Shown piece by piece: positions 52,354 to 60,545 of a DNA stretch of 64,000 bases (position 1 is the first letter of the stretch; every line of letters begins with the position of its first letter). The DNA is from Phycisphaeraceae bacterium. Lineage in GTDB: Bacteria > Planctomycetota > Phycisphaerae > Phycisphaerales > Phycisphaeraceae. The notes under the pieces are model-generated. The model searched no databases, was not told the origin of the DNA, and saw nothing but the letters and a program-made list of their open reading frames with translations. A program made the position numbers and the translations under genes. The DNA is taken from NCBI GenBank assembly GCA_020851735.1, contig JADZCD010000033.1, forward strand, positions 1-64,000. Direction: 5' to 3'.

Positions 52354-53718
52354 TTATTCCGGCGGTTGGTTCTGAGGCTGAGTTTGAGCGGGAGGGGACG
52401 AAGTCGGCGCCCGGCGGACTTCAAAGCCGGGATCGTAACCGGAGGAAGCAGGCACATTGAACGGATTAGTCACGCCGCCGTCGTCCTTGCCGTCGTCGCC
52501 GACGCTGTAGACCACGTAGCCGTCGTCGAATTGGCGATACTTCAAGGTGGCTTGAGGATTGTCGGCGAATGCATCAAGAGGGACCTGGGCCAGGTAGTCC
52601 GGCACGAGTTGGTCCAGCGTGGCGGGGTAGGACTGGTGATGAAGTCGATACCGCTCGAGGGCCACGGCGACGCGGGCGCTCTGGACGGACATATTGAGCT
52701 TATGGGAAGAGATCAATATTGTGGGGCTTCCCACAACCATGCCAGCTTTAGCTTGCAGGAAGCCAAGTTGATCGATTTCTTGGCCGACCATTTTGATCTG
52801 TTCGAGTTGACGTCTGGGATCAGACTGAGCGATGGCGTCGAACATGGCAAGTTGGGTGCGTAGATAAGATGCGCGACTGATATCGTTGAGGGGACTAACT
52901 CTGGTGATGAAGCGCATTTGGCTGTTATCCGGCCAAAGGGTGTCGATTACCGTCAGCATGACGAGGGTCTCGCCTTCGTAGGCTCGTTCCCAGTTATGCG
53001 AGTTGGGAATGGCGGCTAAGAGCGAGTCGATCTGTTCGAGTTGTTGTTCAGTCAAGGAGCAAGCCTGAAAAATCCAGCGCAATTGGATAAGCGTCTGGGC
53101 TTGTTCGCTGATCTGAATCAAGACGGAAATGATGGCAGGATCGTCGTGAAGAGTATTCGCAAGCTTTAGACTGTCAGCGAAGGCCTGAATCTGCCTGTCC
53201 GTGGACCATTGGTCTCGATGCAAGGCGTGCTCAATCGCCAGCAATTGGGCCACGTTTCTGTGCCAACGCGCACTGGGCATGGCCTCGAGTCCCAGACTAG
53301 GGCGAAATGGACGCAAAAAGTAATCGGCTGCCAGGGCCTGACGGGCCTGAGCGAGGGCTTGAGCGTGGCCGGCCAAGTATTCTTCCGCTTTCTGGTGTAT
53401 ATCAGTGGGCCAGGGTTGTCCGGCTGGTGGTATGTCAGCGATGCTCACGGGCGTGATCAAGGAATGGACTTTGGCGTCGGCTGCTTCCCGGAACGGCCTG
53501 CCCGCTTCCTCCAATTCATTCCAGCCGTTGCGGGCTGGCGGAGGGGGTGCGGGATATTTGGCTTCGTACTCAGCCAGGGTTGTGGGGTGGCCGGCGGCGC
53601 GGTAACGGACCAGGGCGGCGTGGGAGCGGTAGGCGACCACACCTCGGCAGGTGGTCAGAAGCAGGATGACGACAAGAAAAAAAAGTCCCAGGCGAATGAG
53701 GGGCCGTCTTATCTGCAT
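52354..53718 (-). CDS. Hypothetical membrane-anchored protein, planctomycete type
   Basis: I do not recognise the family. The 454-residue protein has one N-terminal membrane helix (IRLGLFFLVVILLLTTCRG, about 7-25), then a mostly helical extracytoplasmic region with PPPPARNGWNELEEAGRPF near its start. The end (LDQLVPDYLAQVPLDAFAD, YSVGDDGKDDGG) resembles the closing motif of planctomycete secreted/pseudopilin-like proteins, with a final proline/glutamine tail. ATG 53718 has AGGGAG 8 bases upstream. Alone between glycosyltransferase genes, transcribed opposite to the first ones. An alternative upstream start would overlap the next gene's stop. Confidence 0.65.
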   Translation of the reverse strand: MQIRRPLIRLGLFFLVVILLLTTCRGVVAYRSHAALVRYRAAGHPTTLAEYEAKYPAPPPPARNGWNELEEAGRPFREAADAKVHSLITPVSIADIPPAGQPWPTDIHQKAEEYLAGHAQALAQARQALAADYFLRPFRPSLGLEAMPSARWHRNVAQLLAIEHALHRDQWSTDRQIQAFADSLKLANTLHDDPAIISVLIQISEQAQTLIQLRWIFQACSLTEQQLEQIDSLLAAIPNSHNWERAYEGETLVMLTVIDTLWPDNSQMRFITRVSPLNDISRASYLRTQLAMFDAIAQSDPRRQLEQIKMVGQEIDQLGFLQAKAGMVVGSPTILISSHKLNMSVQSARVAVALERYRLHHQSYPATLDQLVPDYLAQVPLDAFADNPQATLKYRQFDDGYVVYSVGDDGKDDGGVTNPFNVPASSGYDPGFEVRRAPTSSPPAQTQPQNQPPE

Positions 53719-53786
53719 GTCTTTTGCTCCCTGGAAGAGAGTGAGGGCGGCAAGGGGTCGCGGCGATTCCAGCCCAGCGAGGGAAA

Positions 53787-54581
53787 TTATTTGTCGGCCG
53801 GTGGCTTTGAAGGTGATTCGTAGCGGTTCTGGATGGTCCACAGGGCGGCGTATTTGAGTTGGGTGGTCAGGGCCGATTTTTGCGCCAGGGCAAGGCCGAA
53901 CAGGCCGTCGAGGAAACCGCGCTTAAGGATGTAGAACTTTAAGAAGGTCAGCGCGGGGCGGAAGGCCAAGTCCCACCAGTGGCAACGCTTGCCGCGGGCG
54001 TGCATCTGGCGGGCAACGTCCAACAGCCGACCATCCAGGCGCCGGCCGCTGAAGTAGTCGGAAAAGCCGGCGGAGCTGTGGCGTTTGTGATTCAGGCGGC
54101 CGGTGAGCCGGGCCTGGCGGGAAGGATCGGAGGGCAGGCGGGCGTCGTGGAGGGCTTCCTGGGGCCAGTGACAGCGGCGGCGGTGAATGACGCGCGATTG
54201 CCAGTCCGGGTCCCAGGCGCGGACGTGGCGGCCAAAGATGTAATTGCGGCGGCGGACAAGGAAGACGTCGTGGCGGTCCAGCTCGGCTTGGGAGAGGGCT
54301 TGAAGCTCCTTGGCCAATTCGGGGGAGCATTCTTCGTCGGCATCCAGGACGAGGACCCAGTCGTTACGGGCGAGGTCAGCGGCGAACTTTTTTTGCCCGG
54401 TGTAGCCCCGCCAGGGTTCGACGACGTACTGGTGGGCATAGCGGCGGGCGATTTGGGGGGTTTGGTCGGTGGACCCGGAATCGACAAAGACCAATTCGTC
54501 AGCCCATTGGGCTGATTGGCAGGCGGCGGGAAGGGTGTCGGCGCAGTTGGCGCCGCAGATGACCACGGAAAAGGCTGGCAT
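53787..54581 (-). CDS. Glycosyltransferase family 2 (LPS core-type)
   Basis: A 264-residue GT-A transferase: FSVVICGANCADTLPAAC start, ELVFVDSGSTDQTPQIA, and WVLVLDADEECSPEL with the DxD-like metal site, followed by FLVRRRNYIFGRHVR and the typical LKFYILKRGFLDGLFG end. This matches the WaaE/KdtX-like group that adds glucose to LPS core. ATG 54581 is used; an in-frame upstream extension is low-complexity. It diverges from rpsL. With the neighbouring transferases it belongs to an LPS/glycan synthesis region. Confidence 0.85.
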   Translation of the reverse strand: MPAFSVVICGANCADTLPAACQSAQWADELVFVDSGSTDQTPQIARRYAHQYVVEPWRGYTGQKKFAADLARNDWVLVLDADEECSPELAKELQALSQAELDRHDVFLVRRRNYIFGRHVRAWDPDWQSRVIHRRRCHWPQEALHDARLPSDPSRQARLTGRLNHKRHSSAGFSDYFSGRRLDGRLLDVARQMHARGKRCHWWDLAFRPALTFLKFYILKRGFLDGLFGLALAQKSALTTQLKYAALWTIQNRYESPSKPPADK

Positions 54582-54631
54582 GGGTGTTAATATAGCGGGG
54601 TTTGGTCGCAAGGCACAGGGATTTGAGGCAC

Positions 54632-54661
54632 TTGCGGACCAGGGTGGGGGTTTGTTATAGT
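54632..54661 (+). promoter_or_regulatory. Sigma-70-type promoter of rpsL
   Basis: -35 TTGCGG (54632-54637), 18-bp spacer, -10 TATAGT (54656-54661), about 32 bp upstream of the rpsL start; a TTATAG with 17-bp spacing is the alternative reading. Confidence 0.5.
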
Positions 54662-54693
54662 TTTGGGCTCGGTTTGATGGGAGCAAAACGGCT

Positions 54694-55065
<372 letters not shown>

Positions 55066-55239
55066 GATGCGCGGAAAATGATGGATCCCTCGCCTGGCTG
55101 TCGGCCGGCGAGTGAATTTTGACGGTAGGCGAGACTTTTAACCAGTGGCAAGTAATCAGCCGGCGGCGGGCTGGTGAACAAAACGAGCCTTCCGGCGAAT
55201 GACGCGGACGGGCTGGATGAGCCACCAAAGGAAACACCC

Positions 55240-55716
55240 ATGTCAGGTCGAATCACCAAGGCTGACTCGCAACTGCGTCCGGACCCCCGCTATAACAGCA
55301 AAGTGCTGGCACGCTTTATGAATTGCGTGATGAAGGACGGCAAGAAGTCCGTGGCCCAGCGGGTGGTGTATGACGCGCTGGACGAAATCGAAAAGCGGAC
55401 CAAGGGCACGCCCACGGCCATTGAAGTGTTCAACAAGGCGATCGACAACGTCAAGCCCGACGTGGAAGTGCGTTCCAAGCGCGTCGGCGGCGCCAATTAT
55501 CAGGTGCCCATGAACGTCAAGCCCAAACGCCGGCAGAGCCTGGCGTTCCGCTGGATCATCGTGGCGGCCCGCAGCGAAAAGGGCAAGCCCATGGCCATGC
55601 GTTTGGCCAAGGAACTGATGGACGCGGCCAAGAACGAGGGCAAGGCGGTCCAGACCCGCGAACAGACCCACCGCATGGCCGACGCCAACAAGGCCTTCGC
55701 GCACTTTGCCTGGTAA
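55240..55716 (+). CDS. rpsG: 30S ribosomal protein S7
   Basis: Ribosomal protein uS7 of 158 residues: DPRYNSKVLARFMNCVMKDGK, NVKPDVEVRSKRVGGANYQV, WIIVAARSEK and the C-terminal REQTHRMADANKAFAHF. ATG 55240 is the family start with AAAGGAAAC upstream; an earlier in-frame start is unlikely. After the gene comes a promoter and riboswitch, not fusA. Confidence 0.97.
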   Translation: MSGRITKADSQLRPDPRYNSKVLARFMNCVMKDGKKSVAQRVVYDALDEIEKRTKGTPTAIEVFNKAIDNVKPDVEVRSKRVGGANYQVPMNVKPKRRQSLAFRWIIVAARSEKGKPMAMRLAKELMDAAKNEGKAVQTREQTHRMADANKAFAHFAW

Positions 55717-55769
55717 TTAGGCAAGTTGCGGCCGGCGCAAAGAAAACGCGGGATCACTAAAAAAAACAG

Positions 55770-55799
55770 TTGACGACCACGGGCTTTAGGCCCTATTCT
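55770..55799 (+). promoter_or_regulatory. Promoter of the SAM-riboswitch operon
   Basis: -35 TTGACG (55770-55775), 18-bp spacer, -10 TATTCT (55794-55799), followed 28 bp later by the first riboswitch stem. Confidence 0.65.
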
Positions 55800-55826
55800 A
55801 CGGCTCGACAATTTAATCATTCGCGA

Positions 55827-56028
55827 CTTATCAAGAGTGGCTGAGGGACGGGCCCTGTGAAGCTACCGCAACCGCCCGGCAGAGAAACCTGCCGCATCGC
55901 TGGTGCGAACTCCCGCCACAGCATCGGGCTCATTCGCCTGATCCTGGGAAAGATAAGAAGCGGCACCATCCTTTGCCGAAATTGGATGGATACCTGCCCC
56001 TTCTTATCAAGTAGAAGGGTTTTTTTTT
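55827..56028 (+). promoter_or_regulatory. SAM-I (S-box) riboswitch with transcription terminator
   Basis: P1 is CTTATC (55827-55832) with GATAAG (55952-55957). Core motifs follow in order: AAGAGTGGCTGAGGGACGGG, CCCTGTGAAGC, CCGCAACCG, a P3 arm around CGGCAGAGAAACCTGCCG, GGTGCGAACTCCCG and TGGGAAAGATAAG. Downstream, CCCTTCT (55998-56004) / AGAAGGG (56013-56019) plus nine T's (56020-56028) form a terminator. GATAAGAAG (55952-55960) is complementary to CTTCTTATC (56000-56008), giving the alternative antiterminator that uses the 3' strand of P1. SAM binding should hold P1 and let the terminator form, so the downstream genes are expressed when SAM/methionine is short. Confidence 0.95.
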
Positions 56029-56030
56029 GC

Positions 56031-56083
56031 CCCCCCCGGAAGTGTCCCCGGAAGCCCCCGGAAGCCCCTGGAAGCCGGAACAT
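56031..56083. repeat. CCCCGGAAG repeat cluster after the riboswitch
   Basis: Four direct CCCCGGAAG(T/C) units and one CCCTGGAAGCC unit within 53 bp, in the leader between terminator and first gene. Confidence 0.8.
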
Positions 56084-56263
56084 TCGGTTCGCGGGCGCGT
56101 AGCGTGGAGAGGAGCTTGGGAGGTTTAGATGGTTGGAGATCCAGAAGACTAACCGGCGGGCTTCCGCCCGCGGCTATGGTCCGGGGAATTGGTTTGTGTT
56201 TTGCTTGTCCGTGATTTCCAGACCCCAGACCCTGAAAGAGGATTGACAAGCGAGGAATCGGCA

Positions 56264-57547
56264 ATGAGCTACGTGGCATGTTTACGCTGTAAAGAATGTG
56301 GGGCGGAGTATCCGATCACGCCGCGGACGGTGTGCGATCATGATTTCGGCCCGGTGGAAGTGGCGTACGACTATGCGGCCATGCAGGGAAAAGTGACGCG
56401 CACGTCCATTGAGGCGGGTCCGCGGTCGCTGTGGCGGTATAAGGATCTCTTGCCGATCGAAGGCGAGCCCAAGGTAGGGTTGCATTCGGGGTACACGCCG
56501 CTGGTCAAGGCGGATCGCCTGGCCCGGGAATTGGGCGTGCGGGAACTGTATATCAAGGACGACAGCACCAATTACCCCACGTTTTCCTATAAGGATCGCG
56601 TGGTATCGGTGGCTTTGACCAAGGCGATGGAATTCGGGTTTGACACCGTGGGCTGCGCATCGACGGGGAATCTGGCCCACAGCGTGGCGGCCCACGCGGC
56701 CAAGGCGGGCTTGCGGACGGTGGTGCTGGTGCCGGAGGATCTGGAGGAAGGCAAGATCGTCGGATCGCGGGTGTTCGGTCCGCTTTTGGTCAAGATCAAG
56801 GGCAACTACGACGACGTGAATCGGCTTTGCTCGCAGATCGCGGACAAGTATCCGTGGGCGATTGTCAACGTGAATCTTCGGCCGTTCTATACCGAAGGGG
56901 CCAAGACCCACGGTTTTGAAATCGCCGAACAGATGGGCTGGCAGTTGCCCAAGCACACGGTGGTGCCGGTGGCGGGGGGGACGATATTGCCGAAGGTGTG
57001 GAAGGCGTATCGGGAATTGATCGAGCTGGGGCTGGTGGAGGACAACGGGCCGCGGATCCATGCGGCGCAGGCGGCAGGCTGCAATCCGGTGGTGAAGGCG
57101 ATTGCGGAAGGCGAGGAAATCTTCCAGCCGCAGAAGCCGAATACGATCGCCAAGAGCATCGCCATCGGCAATCCGGCCGACGGGTACTATGTCATCAAGG
57201 TGGTGACCGAGAGCGGGGGCGCGGGCGAATCCGCCACGGACCCGGAGATTCTCGCGGCGATCGGCCTGCTGGCGCGGACGGAGGGGATTTTTACCGAGCC
57301 GGCCGGCGGGACGACTTTGGCTTGTGCGATTAAACTGATTCAGAGCGGACGGATTCCGCGGGACGAGCCGGTGTGCGTGTGCATCACGGGCAACGGGCTA
57401 AAGACCATTGAGGTGATGACCGGGCAGTTTGAGAGTTCCCCGGTGATCGCGCCGCGGCTTGGCGAGTTTGAACAGATGTTGGCGAAACTGGACGAAAACG
57501 GTGCGAGCGGGGCGCATGCCCGTTTGGCCACGAGCAAAGTGATTTGA
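56264..57547 (+). CDS. Threonine synthase-like PLP enzyme under SAM riboswitch control
   Basis: A 427-residue fold-type II PLP enzyme of the threonine synthase group. An N-terminal zinc-ribbon-like CLRCKECGAEY (Cys 6, 9, 12, plus Cys 24) is followed by the HSGYTPLVKADRLAREL motif, the PLP-lysine FSYKDR (Lys110), STGNLAHSVAAHAAKAG, the PLP-phosphate loop VAGGTILPKV and EPAGGTTLACAI. Threonine synthase normally makes threonine from O-phosphohomoserine; homologs could replace phosphate by sulfide to give homocysteine. Riboswitch, carrier, NIL and ThiF-like neighbours favour a sulfur-related role. ATG 56264 has GAGGA 8 bases upstream. Followed after 13 bp by the sulfur-carrier gene. Either a true threonine synthase or a homocysteine-forming enzyme; sequence cannot decide. 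Confidence 0.8.
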   Translation: MSYVACLRCKECGAEYPITPRTVCDHDFGPVEVAYDYAAMQGKVTRTSIEAGPRSLWRYKDLLPIEGEPKVGLHSGYTPLVKADRLARELGVRELYIKDDSTNYPTFSYKDRVVSVALTKAMEFGFDTVGCASTGNLAHSVAAHAAKAGLRTVVLVPEDLEEGKIVGSRVFGPLLVKIKGNYDDVNRLCSQIADKYPWAIVNVNLRPFYTEGAKTHGFEIAEQMGWQLPKHTVVPVAGGTILPKVWKAYRELIELGLVEDNGPRIHAAQAAGCNPVVKAIAEGEEIFQPQKPNTIAKSIAIGNPADGYYVIKVVTESGGAGESATDPEILAAIGLLARTEGIFTEPAGGTTLACAIKLIQSGRIPRDEPVCVCITGNGLKTIEVMTGQFESSPVIAPRLGEFEQMLAKLDENGASGAHARLATSKVI

Positions 57548-57560
57548 AGGAGTGCTGGCA

Positions 57561-57842
57561 ATGTCCCAGGACGTACACGTGTTGATTCCCAACGCCCTGC
57601 GCTCGCAAGCGGGAAACTTAAGCAGTGTTTCGGTGCAGGCAACTTCCATTCGCGACGCGTTGGATGCCTTGTGCACCCAGTTTCCCGAACTTAAGGCGCG
57701 ACTCTTTAAGGACGGCCAGCAGCTTAACCGCTTTGTGAACGTGTACCTCAACGACGAGGACATTCGTTTTCTAAAGCATCTGGATACGGAGATCCACGGC
57801 GGCGACGAGATTTCCATCGTGCCGGCCATCGCGGGCGGGTAA
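57561..57842 (+). CDS. ThiS/MoaD-type sulfur-carrier protein
   Basis: A 93-residue beta-grasp protein: VHVLIPNALRSQAGNLSSV, NRFVNVYLNDEDIRFL and the C-terminal IVPAIAGG. The exposed Gly-Gly end is what a ThiF/MoeB-type enzyme adenylates and converts to a thiocarboxylate. AAGGAG lies 8 bases upstream of the ATG. Its place between the PLP enzyme and the NIL/ThiF-like genes, behind a SAM riboswitch, argues for sulfur delivery to homocysteine rather than to thiamin or molybdopterin. Confidence 0.88.
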   Translation: MSQDVHVLIPNALRSQAGNLSSVSVQATSIRDALDALCTQFPELKARLFKDGQQLNRFVNVYLNDEDIRFLKHLDTEIHGGDEISIVPAIAGG

Positions 57843-57894
57843 GGCGAACGGGCGCGGCAGCCAGGAGACGTGGGGGCGGATTGGAGACCAACCT

Positions 57895-58149
57895 ATGGCA
57901 AAGACTACGCGCAAATGCTGGTTGACGTTTGAAGGCGTCTGCAAGGATCAGCCTTGTGTCTGGAAGATGTCACGGCAGTTTCCGCAGGTGCAGTTTGACA
58001 TCCGTCAGGCCAGCGTAGGGCAGAAGATCGGCATCATGGCCATCCAGTTTGACGGCGAAGAGGCGGAGGTGACGGCGGCGGTGGAATTTCTTAAGAGCAT
58101 GGGGGTGCGGATTGACCCGGTGGAGGGCGGAAGCCTGGTGGAGACGTAA
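57895..58149 (+). CDS. NIL-domain protein
   Basis: An 84-residue single-domain protein of the NIL family, named after the N-I-L motif in methionine ABC-transporter ATPases. The fold is predicted from WLTFEGV, FDIRQASVGQKIGIMAIQF and EVTAAVEFLKSMGVRIDPV. It has Cys at about 8, 16 and 21. Free-standing or ferredoxin-linked NIL proteins take part in a homocysteine-forming pathway from aspartate semialdehyde in methanogens, so its presence in this operon fits methionine metabolism. GGAGACC precedes the ATG. Confidence 0.85.
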   Translation: MAKTTRKCWLTFEGVCKDQPCVWKMSRQFPQVQFDIRQASVGQKIGIMAIQFDGEEAEVTAAVEFLKSMGVRIDPVEGGSLVET

Positions 58150-58154
58150 GACGT

Positions 58155-58246
58155 TTTACCACCGAGAACACGGAGAGCACGGAGTCAAGCCAGGGAATCT
58201 TGTTTTTGGTTTGCCTCTGTGATCTCCGTGTTCTCCGTGGTGAAAA
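58155..58246. repeat. ACACGGAG inverted-repeat element
   Basis: TTACCACCGAGAACACGGAG at the left and CTCCGTGTTCTCCGTGGTGA at the right form a long near-perfect hairpin in the space between the NIL and ThiF-like genes. Confidence 0.75.
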
Positions 58247-58297
58247 ATGGTGTTTTGACTGAAGCGAAGAACTTTTTTCAGCCAAGAATGACGAATC

Positions 58298-59515
58298 ATG
58301 AGCGACGATTTAGCGCGATATCACCGTCAGATGTTGTTGCCCGGCTTCGGCGAAGAGGGGCAACGGAAATTACTTAACGCCAAGGTGCTGGTGGCTGGTT
58401 GCGGCGCGCTGGGCACGGTGATCGCCAACATGCTGGCCCGCGCGGGGGTGGGGAAGCTGGTGATCGTGGACCGGGATTTTATTGAATTAACCAACCTGCA
58501 GCGGCAGGTGCTGTTTGACGAGCAGGACGTGCGTGAAGGCATGCCCAAGGCGGAGGCGGCCAAGAGGAAGATCGCGGGAATCAACAGCCAGGTGCAGGTG
58601 ACGGCGGTGGTGGACGATTTGAACCATCGCAACATTGAAGAGCTGGTGTTGGGGCCCCATGGCGATCAACGGTGCGATTTGTTGATCGACGGGGTGGATA
58701 ATTTTGAGACGCGATTTTTGCTTAATGACGTGGCGGTCAAGCACGGCATTCCGTACGTGTACGGCGGAGCGGTGGCGACCACGGGTATGACCTATGCGAT
58801 ATTGCCGCATACCCCCGGGGGAATTTCGGCTTGGGAAAAGGCGGCGAAACAGACTGGAGGGAACGCCGAAGCCACACCCTCACCCTGCCCTCTCCCTCAG
58901 GAAGGGAGAGGGAATCAAGAGGAGACAGCCGAAGAATTACTTCCGGGGGCGGGGGTAGGGGCGACGCCTTGCTTACGGTGTATTTTTGAGCAGACGCCGC
59001 CGCCGGGGATGAACCCGACGTGCGATACGGCCGGGGTGTTGGGCCCGGTGGTGTCGGTGATCGCCAATTATCAGGTGATTGAGGCGATTAAGATTCTTAC
59101 CGGTCATTTTGAGGCGGTGAATCCAGCCCTGTTGAGCGTGGACGTGTGGGCGAACACGGTTAAGCAGTTTAAGGTGGCGCGGGCGTATGAGGTGGGCGAG
59201 TGCATCTGCTGCAAGCAGCGGCAGTTTGAGTTTCTAGAGGGCAAATTCGCCAGCGGGACGACGACGCTGTGCGGGCGGAATGCGGTGCAGCTGACGCAGA
59301 AGATTTCCGCGGACCGGCTGAAGTTTGAGGAGATTGCCGCACGCTTGCGCCCGCATGGGCAGGTGGAAGTGAACAAGTTCATGCTGCGGGCCCAGATCAA
59401 GGACAACGGGCAGGATTATGAATTGACGCTATTTGCCGACGGCCGGGCTATTATCAAGGGCACGAAAGAGGCGAATGTGGCCAAGAGCGTGTACGCCAAG
59501 TACGTGGGCGTGTGA
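58298..59515 (+). CDS. ThiF/MoeB/HesA-like activating enzyme with repeat insertion
   Basis: E1-like enzyme that adenylates the C-terminal glycine of a sulfur carrier. Of 405 residues, about 1-320 are the ThiF domain: RYHRQMLLPGFGEEGQ start, LVAGCGALGTVIANML, VDRDFIELTNLQRQVLF, IDGVDNFETRFLLND. Zinc cysteines are CLRC (about 226-229) and CICC (about 304-307). The remaining ~85 residues form a C-terminal extension with TTTLCGRNAVQLTQK. Residues about 180-225 are an insertion encoded by composite repeat copy 4 (58875-58960; PSPCPLPQEGRGNQEE, then LPGAGVGATP), placed between AILP and TPCLRCIF. Likely activates the ThiS-like protein of this operon. Confidence 0.87.
   Translation: MSDDLARYHRQMLLPGFGEEGQRKLLNAKVLVAGCGALGTVIANMLARAGVGKLVIVDRDFIELTNLQRQVLFDEQDVREGMPKAEAAKRKIAGINSQVQVTAVVDDLNHRNIEELVLGPHGDQRCDLLIDGVDNFETRFLLNDVAVKHGIPYVYGGAVATTGMTYAILPHTPGGISAWEKAAKQTGGNAEATPSPCPLPQEGRGNQEETAEELLPGAGVGATPCLRCIFEQTPPPGMNPTCDTAGVLGPVVSVIANYQVIEAIKILTGHFEAVNPALLSVDVWANTVKQFKVARAYEVGECICCKQRQFEFLEGKFASGTTTLCGRNAVQLTQKISADRLKFEEIAARLRPHGQVEVNKFMLRAQIKDNGQDYELTLFADGRAIIKGTKEANVAKSVYAKYVGV
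58875..58960. repeat. Composite repeat element, copy 4 (inside the ThiF-like gene)
   Basis: Module A: CACCCTCACCCTGCCCTCTC with CTCTCCCTCAGGAAGGGAGA; a 26-bp spacer; module B: TTACTTCCGGGGGCGGGGGT. Translated in the same phase as copy 3 (PSPxPLPQxGRGN). Confidence 0.85.
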
Positions 59516-59593
59516 GGGAGCGACGAGGGGAGCGGATGGCTGGGGCGGATTGAGATGGGCAATTAAATCATGGGGTGAAAGAAAGGGGATGTC

Positions 59594-60082
59594 ATGATCG
59601 AGGCTTTGTTGACGATATCGGAACGGAATCTGGATTATGCCCGCAAGCTGTTGGCGGACTTGCCGGAGGAGAAAATGACGGCCGTGCCCGCCGGCACGGA
59701 GAAGATGAATCACGCGGCCTGGATTTTAGGGCATTTGGCATTCGTGGCTGATTTTTACGGCAGCCAACTGGGATTGCCGGCCAAGGCGCCCAAGGAGTGG
59801 CAGGACATGTTCAGCATGACCTCCAAGCCGGAGTATCGGCAGGGGCTTTATCCAGCCAAGGCGGTGATGCTTAAGGTGCTGGAAGATAGTCACGCCCGCA
59901 TCGCGGGGTTTGCCCGCCAGCAGAGCGCGGAATTCTGGACTAAGCCGCCCACGCTCGAACGCTGGAAGGCGCGGTTTCCGACCATGGCGCACGTGGCGGT
60001 GCACATCATGGTCAACCACGAGGCGATCCACTTGGGCCAACTGTCGGCGTGGCGAAGAGCCATGGGGTTGCCGGCGGTGTGA
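59594..60082 (+). CDS. DinB-family protein
   Basis: A 162-residue four-helix bundle of the DinB/YfiT metalloenzyme group. His residues in MNHAAWILGHLAF (about 37-49) and VNHEAIHLGQLSAWRRAMG (near the end) suit the metal triad. Members act as thiol-dependent S-transferases or are of unknown function. AAAGGGG lies 6-8 bases before the ATG. It stands between the riboswitch operon and the BMC locus; no link to either is evident. Confidence 0.85.
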   Translation: MIEALLTISERNLDYARKLLADLPEEKMTAVPAGTEKMNHAAWILGHLAFVADFYGSQLGLPAKAPKEWQDMFSMTSKPEYRQGLYPAKAVMLKVLEDSHARIAGFARQQSAEFWTKPPTLERWKARFPTMAHVAVHIMVNHEAIHLGQLSAWRRAMGLPAV

Positions 60083-60360
60083 GGTGGGGGGCGACGCGTA
60101 GGCAGGGAAAGTGAATTTGTTCAGTGAGTTGCCCGGCGACTTCTTCCGGGGGTCCGGGGGATGTCTGTGCTCTCTATCGGGGATCGTCTGCGCTGGGCCA
60201 TGCCTAACGCACCCAGGGACAAAGTCCGTAGGCTGCAGAAGACAACTCAGGGATCGCCTTGAGCGAGGAGGCGGGGGCCTGCTTCAGGGTGGTGCGCAGG
60301 CAAAAACCTCTGGGGGAGCTATGGTTTGGGGGGATGGGTAAGGTTTATTCTGCATATTCT

Positions 60361-60398
60361 AGTACATGTAAGACAATGTACTGTAATGTCTTGCGTAA
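60361..60398 (+). promoter_or_regulatory. Overlapping inverted repeats, candidate operator of the BMC operon
   Basis: AGTACAT (60361-60367) - 8 bases - ATGTACT (60376-60382) is a perfect dyad; overlapping it AAGACA (60370-60375) - 11 bases - TGTCTT is a second one. Both lie just upstream of the -35 box at 60413, the typical place for an activator or repressor site. The regulator is not in the window. Confidence 0.5.
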
Positions 60399-60412
60399 AA
60401 ATGTGGAAAAGT

Positions 60413-60442
60413 TTGGCATATGTTGAAATCTTATGATATAAT
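60413..60442 (+). promoter_or_regulatory. Promoter of the BMC operon
   Basis: -35 TTGGCA (60413-60418), 18-bp spacer, -10 TATAAT (60437-60442, consensus), about 100 bp before the PduL gene. Confidence 0.65.
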
Positions 60443-60545
60443 TTGAAAAGTTATGGAAGGTGGGGTAGAAAATTAGGGCTCTCGCGTCGTCAGTCGGTAA
60501 TGGGTTGGTCACGTTCGATTCCCGGTCACACTGAGCAAATTCGCC

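Larger units (their letters stand above)
60083..60545. other. Regulatory intergenic region before the BMC operon
   Basis: No gene seen. The first part has a CTTCCGGGGGTCCGGGGG unit (60141-60161) and palindromic repeat fragments. The part 60345-60470 is sharply AT-rich and carries the operator-like dyads and promoter described separately. The part 60475-60540 has tRNA-like words (GTCAGTCGGTAATGGG, GTTCGATTCCCGG) that do not form a complete tRNA. Confidence 0.6.

Noticed and set aside
60475-60540. tRNA-like words (GTCAGTCGGTAATGGG and GTTCGATTCCCGG) before pduL
   Set aside because: No complete cloverleaf: the acceptor ends do not pair and the T-stem does not close. At best a decayed tRNA fragment.
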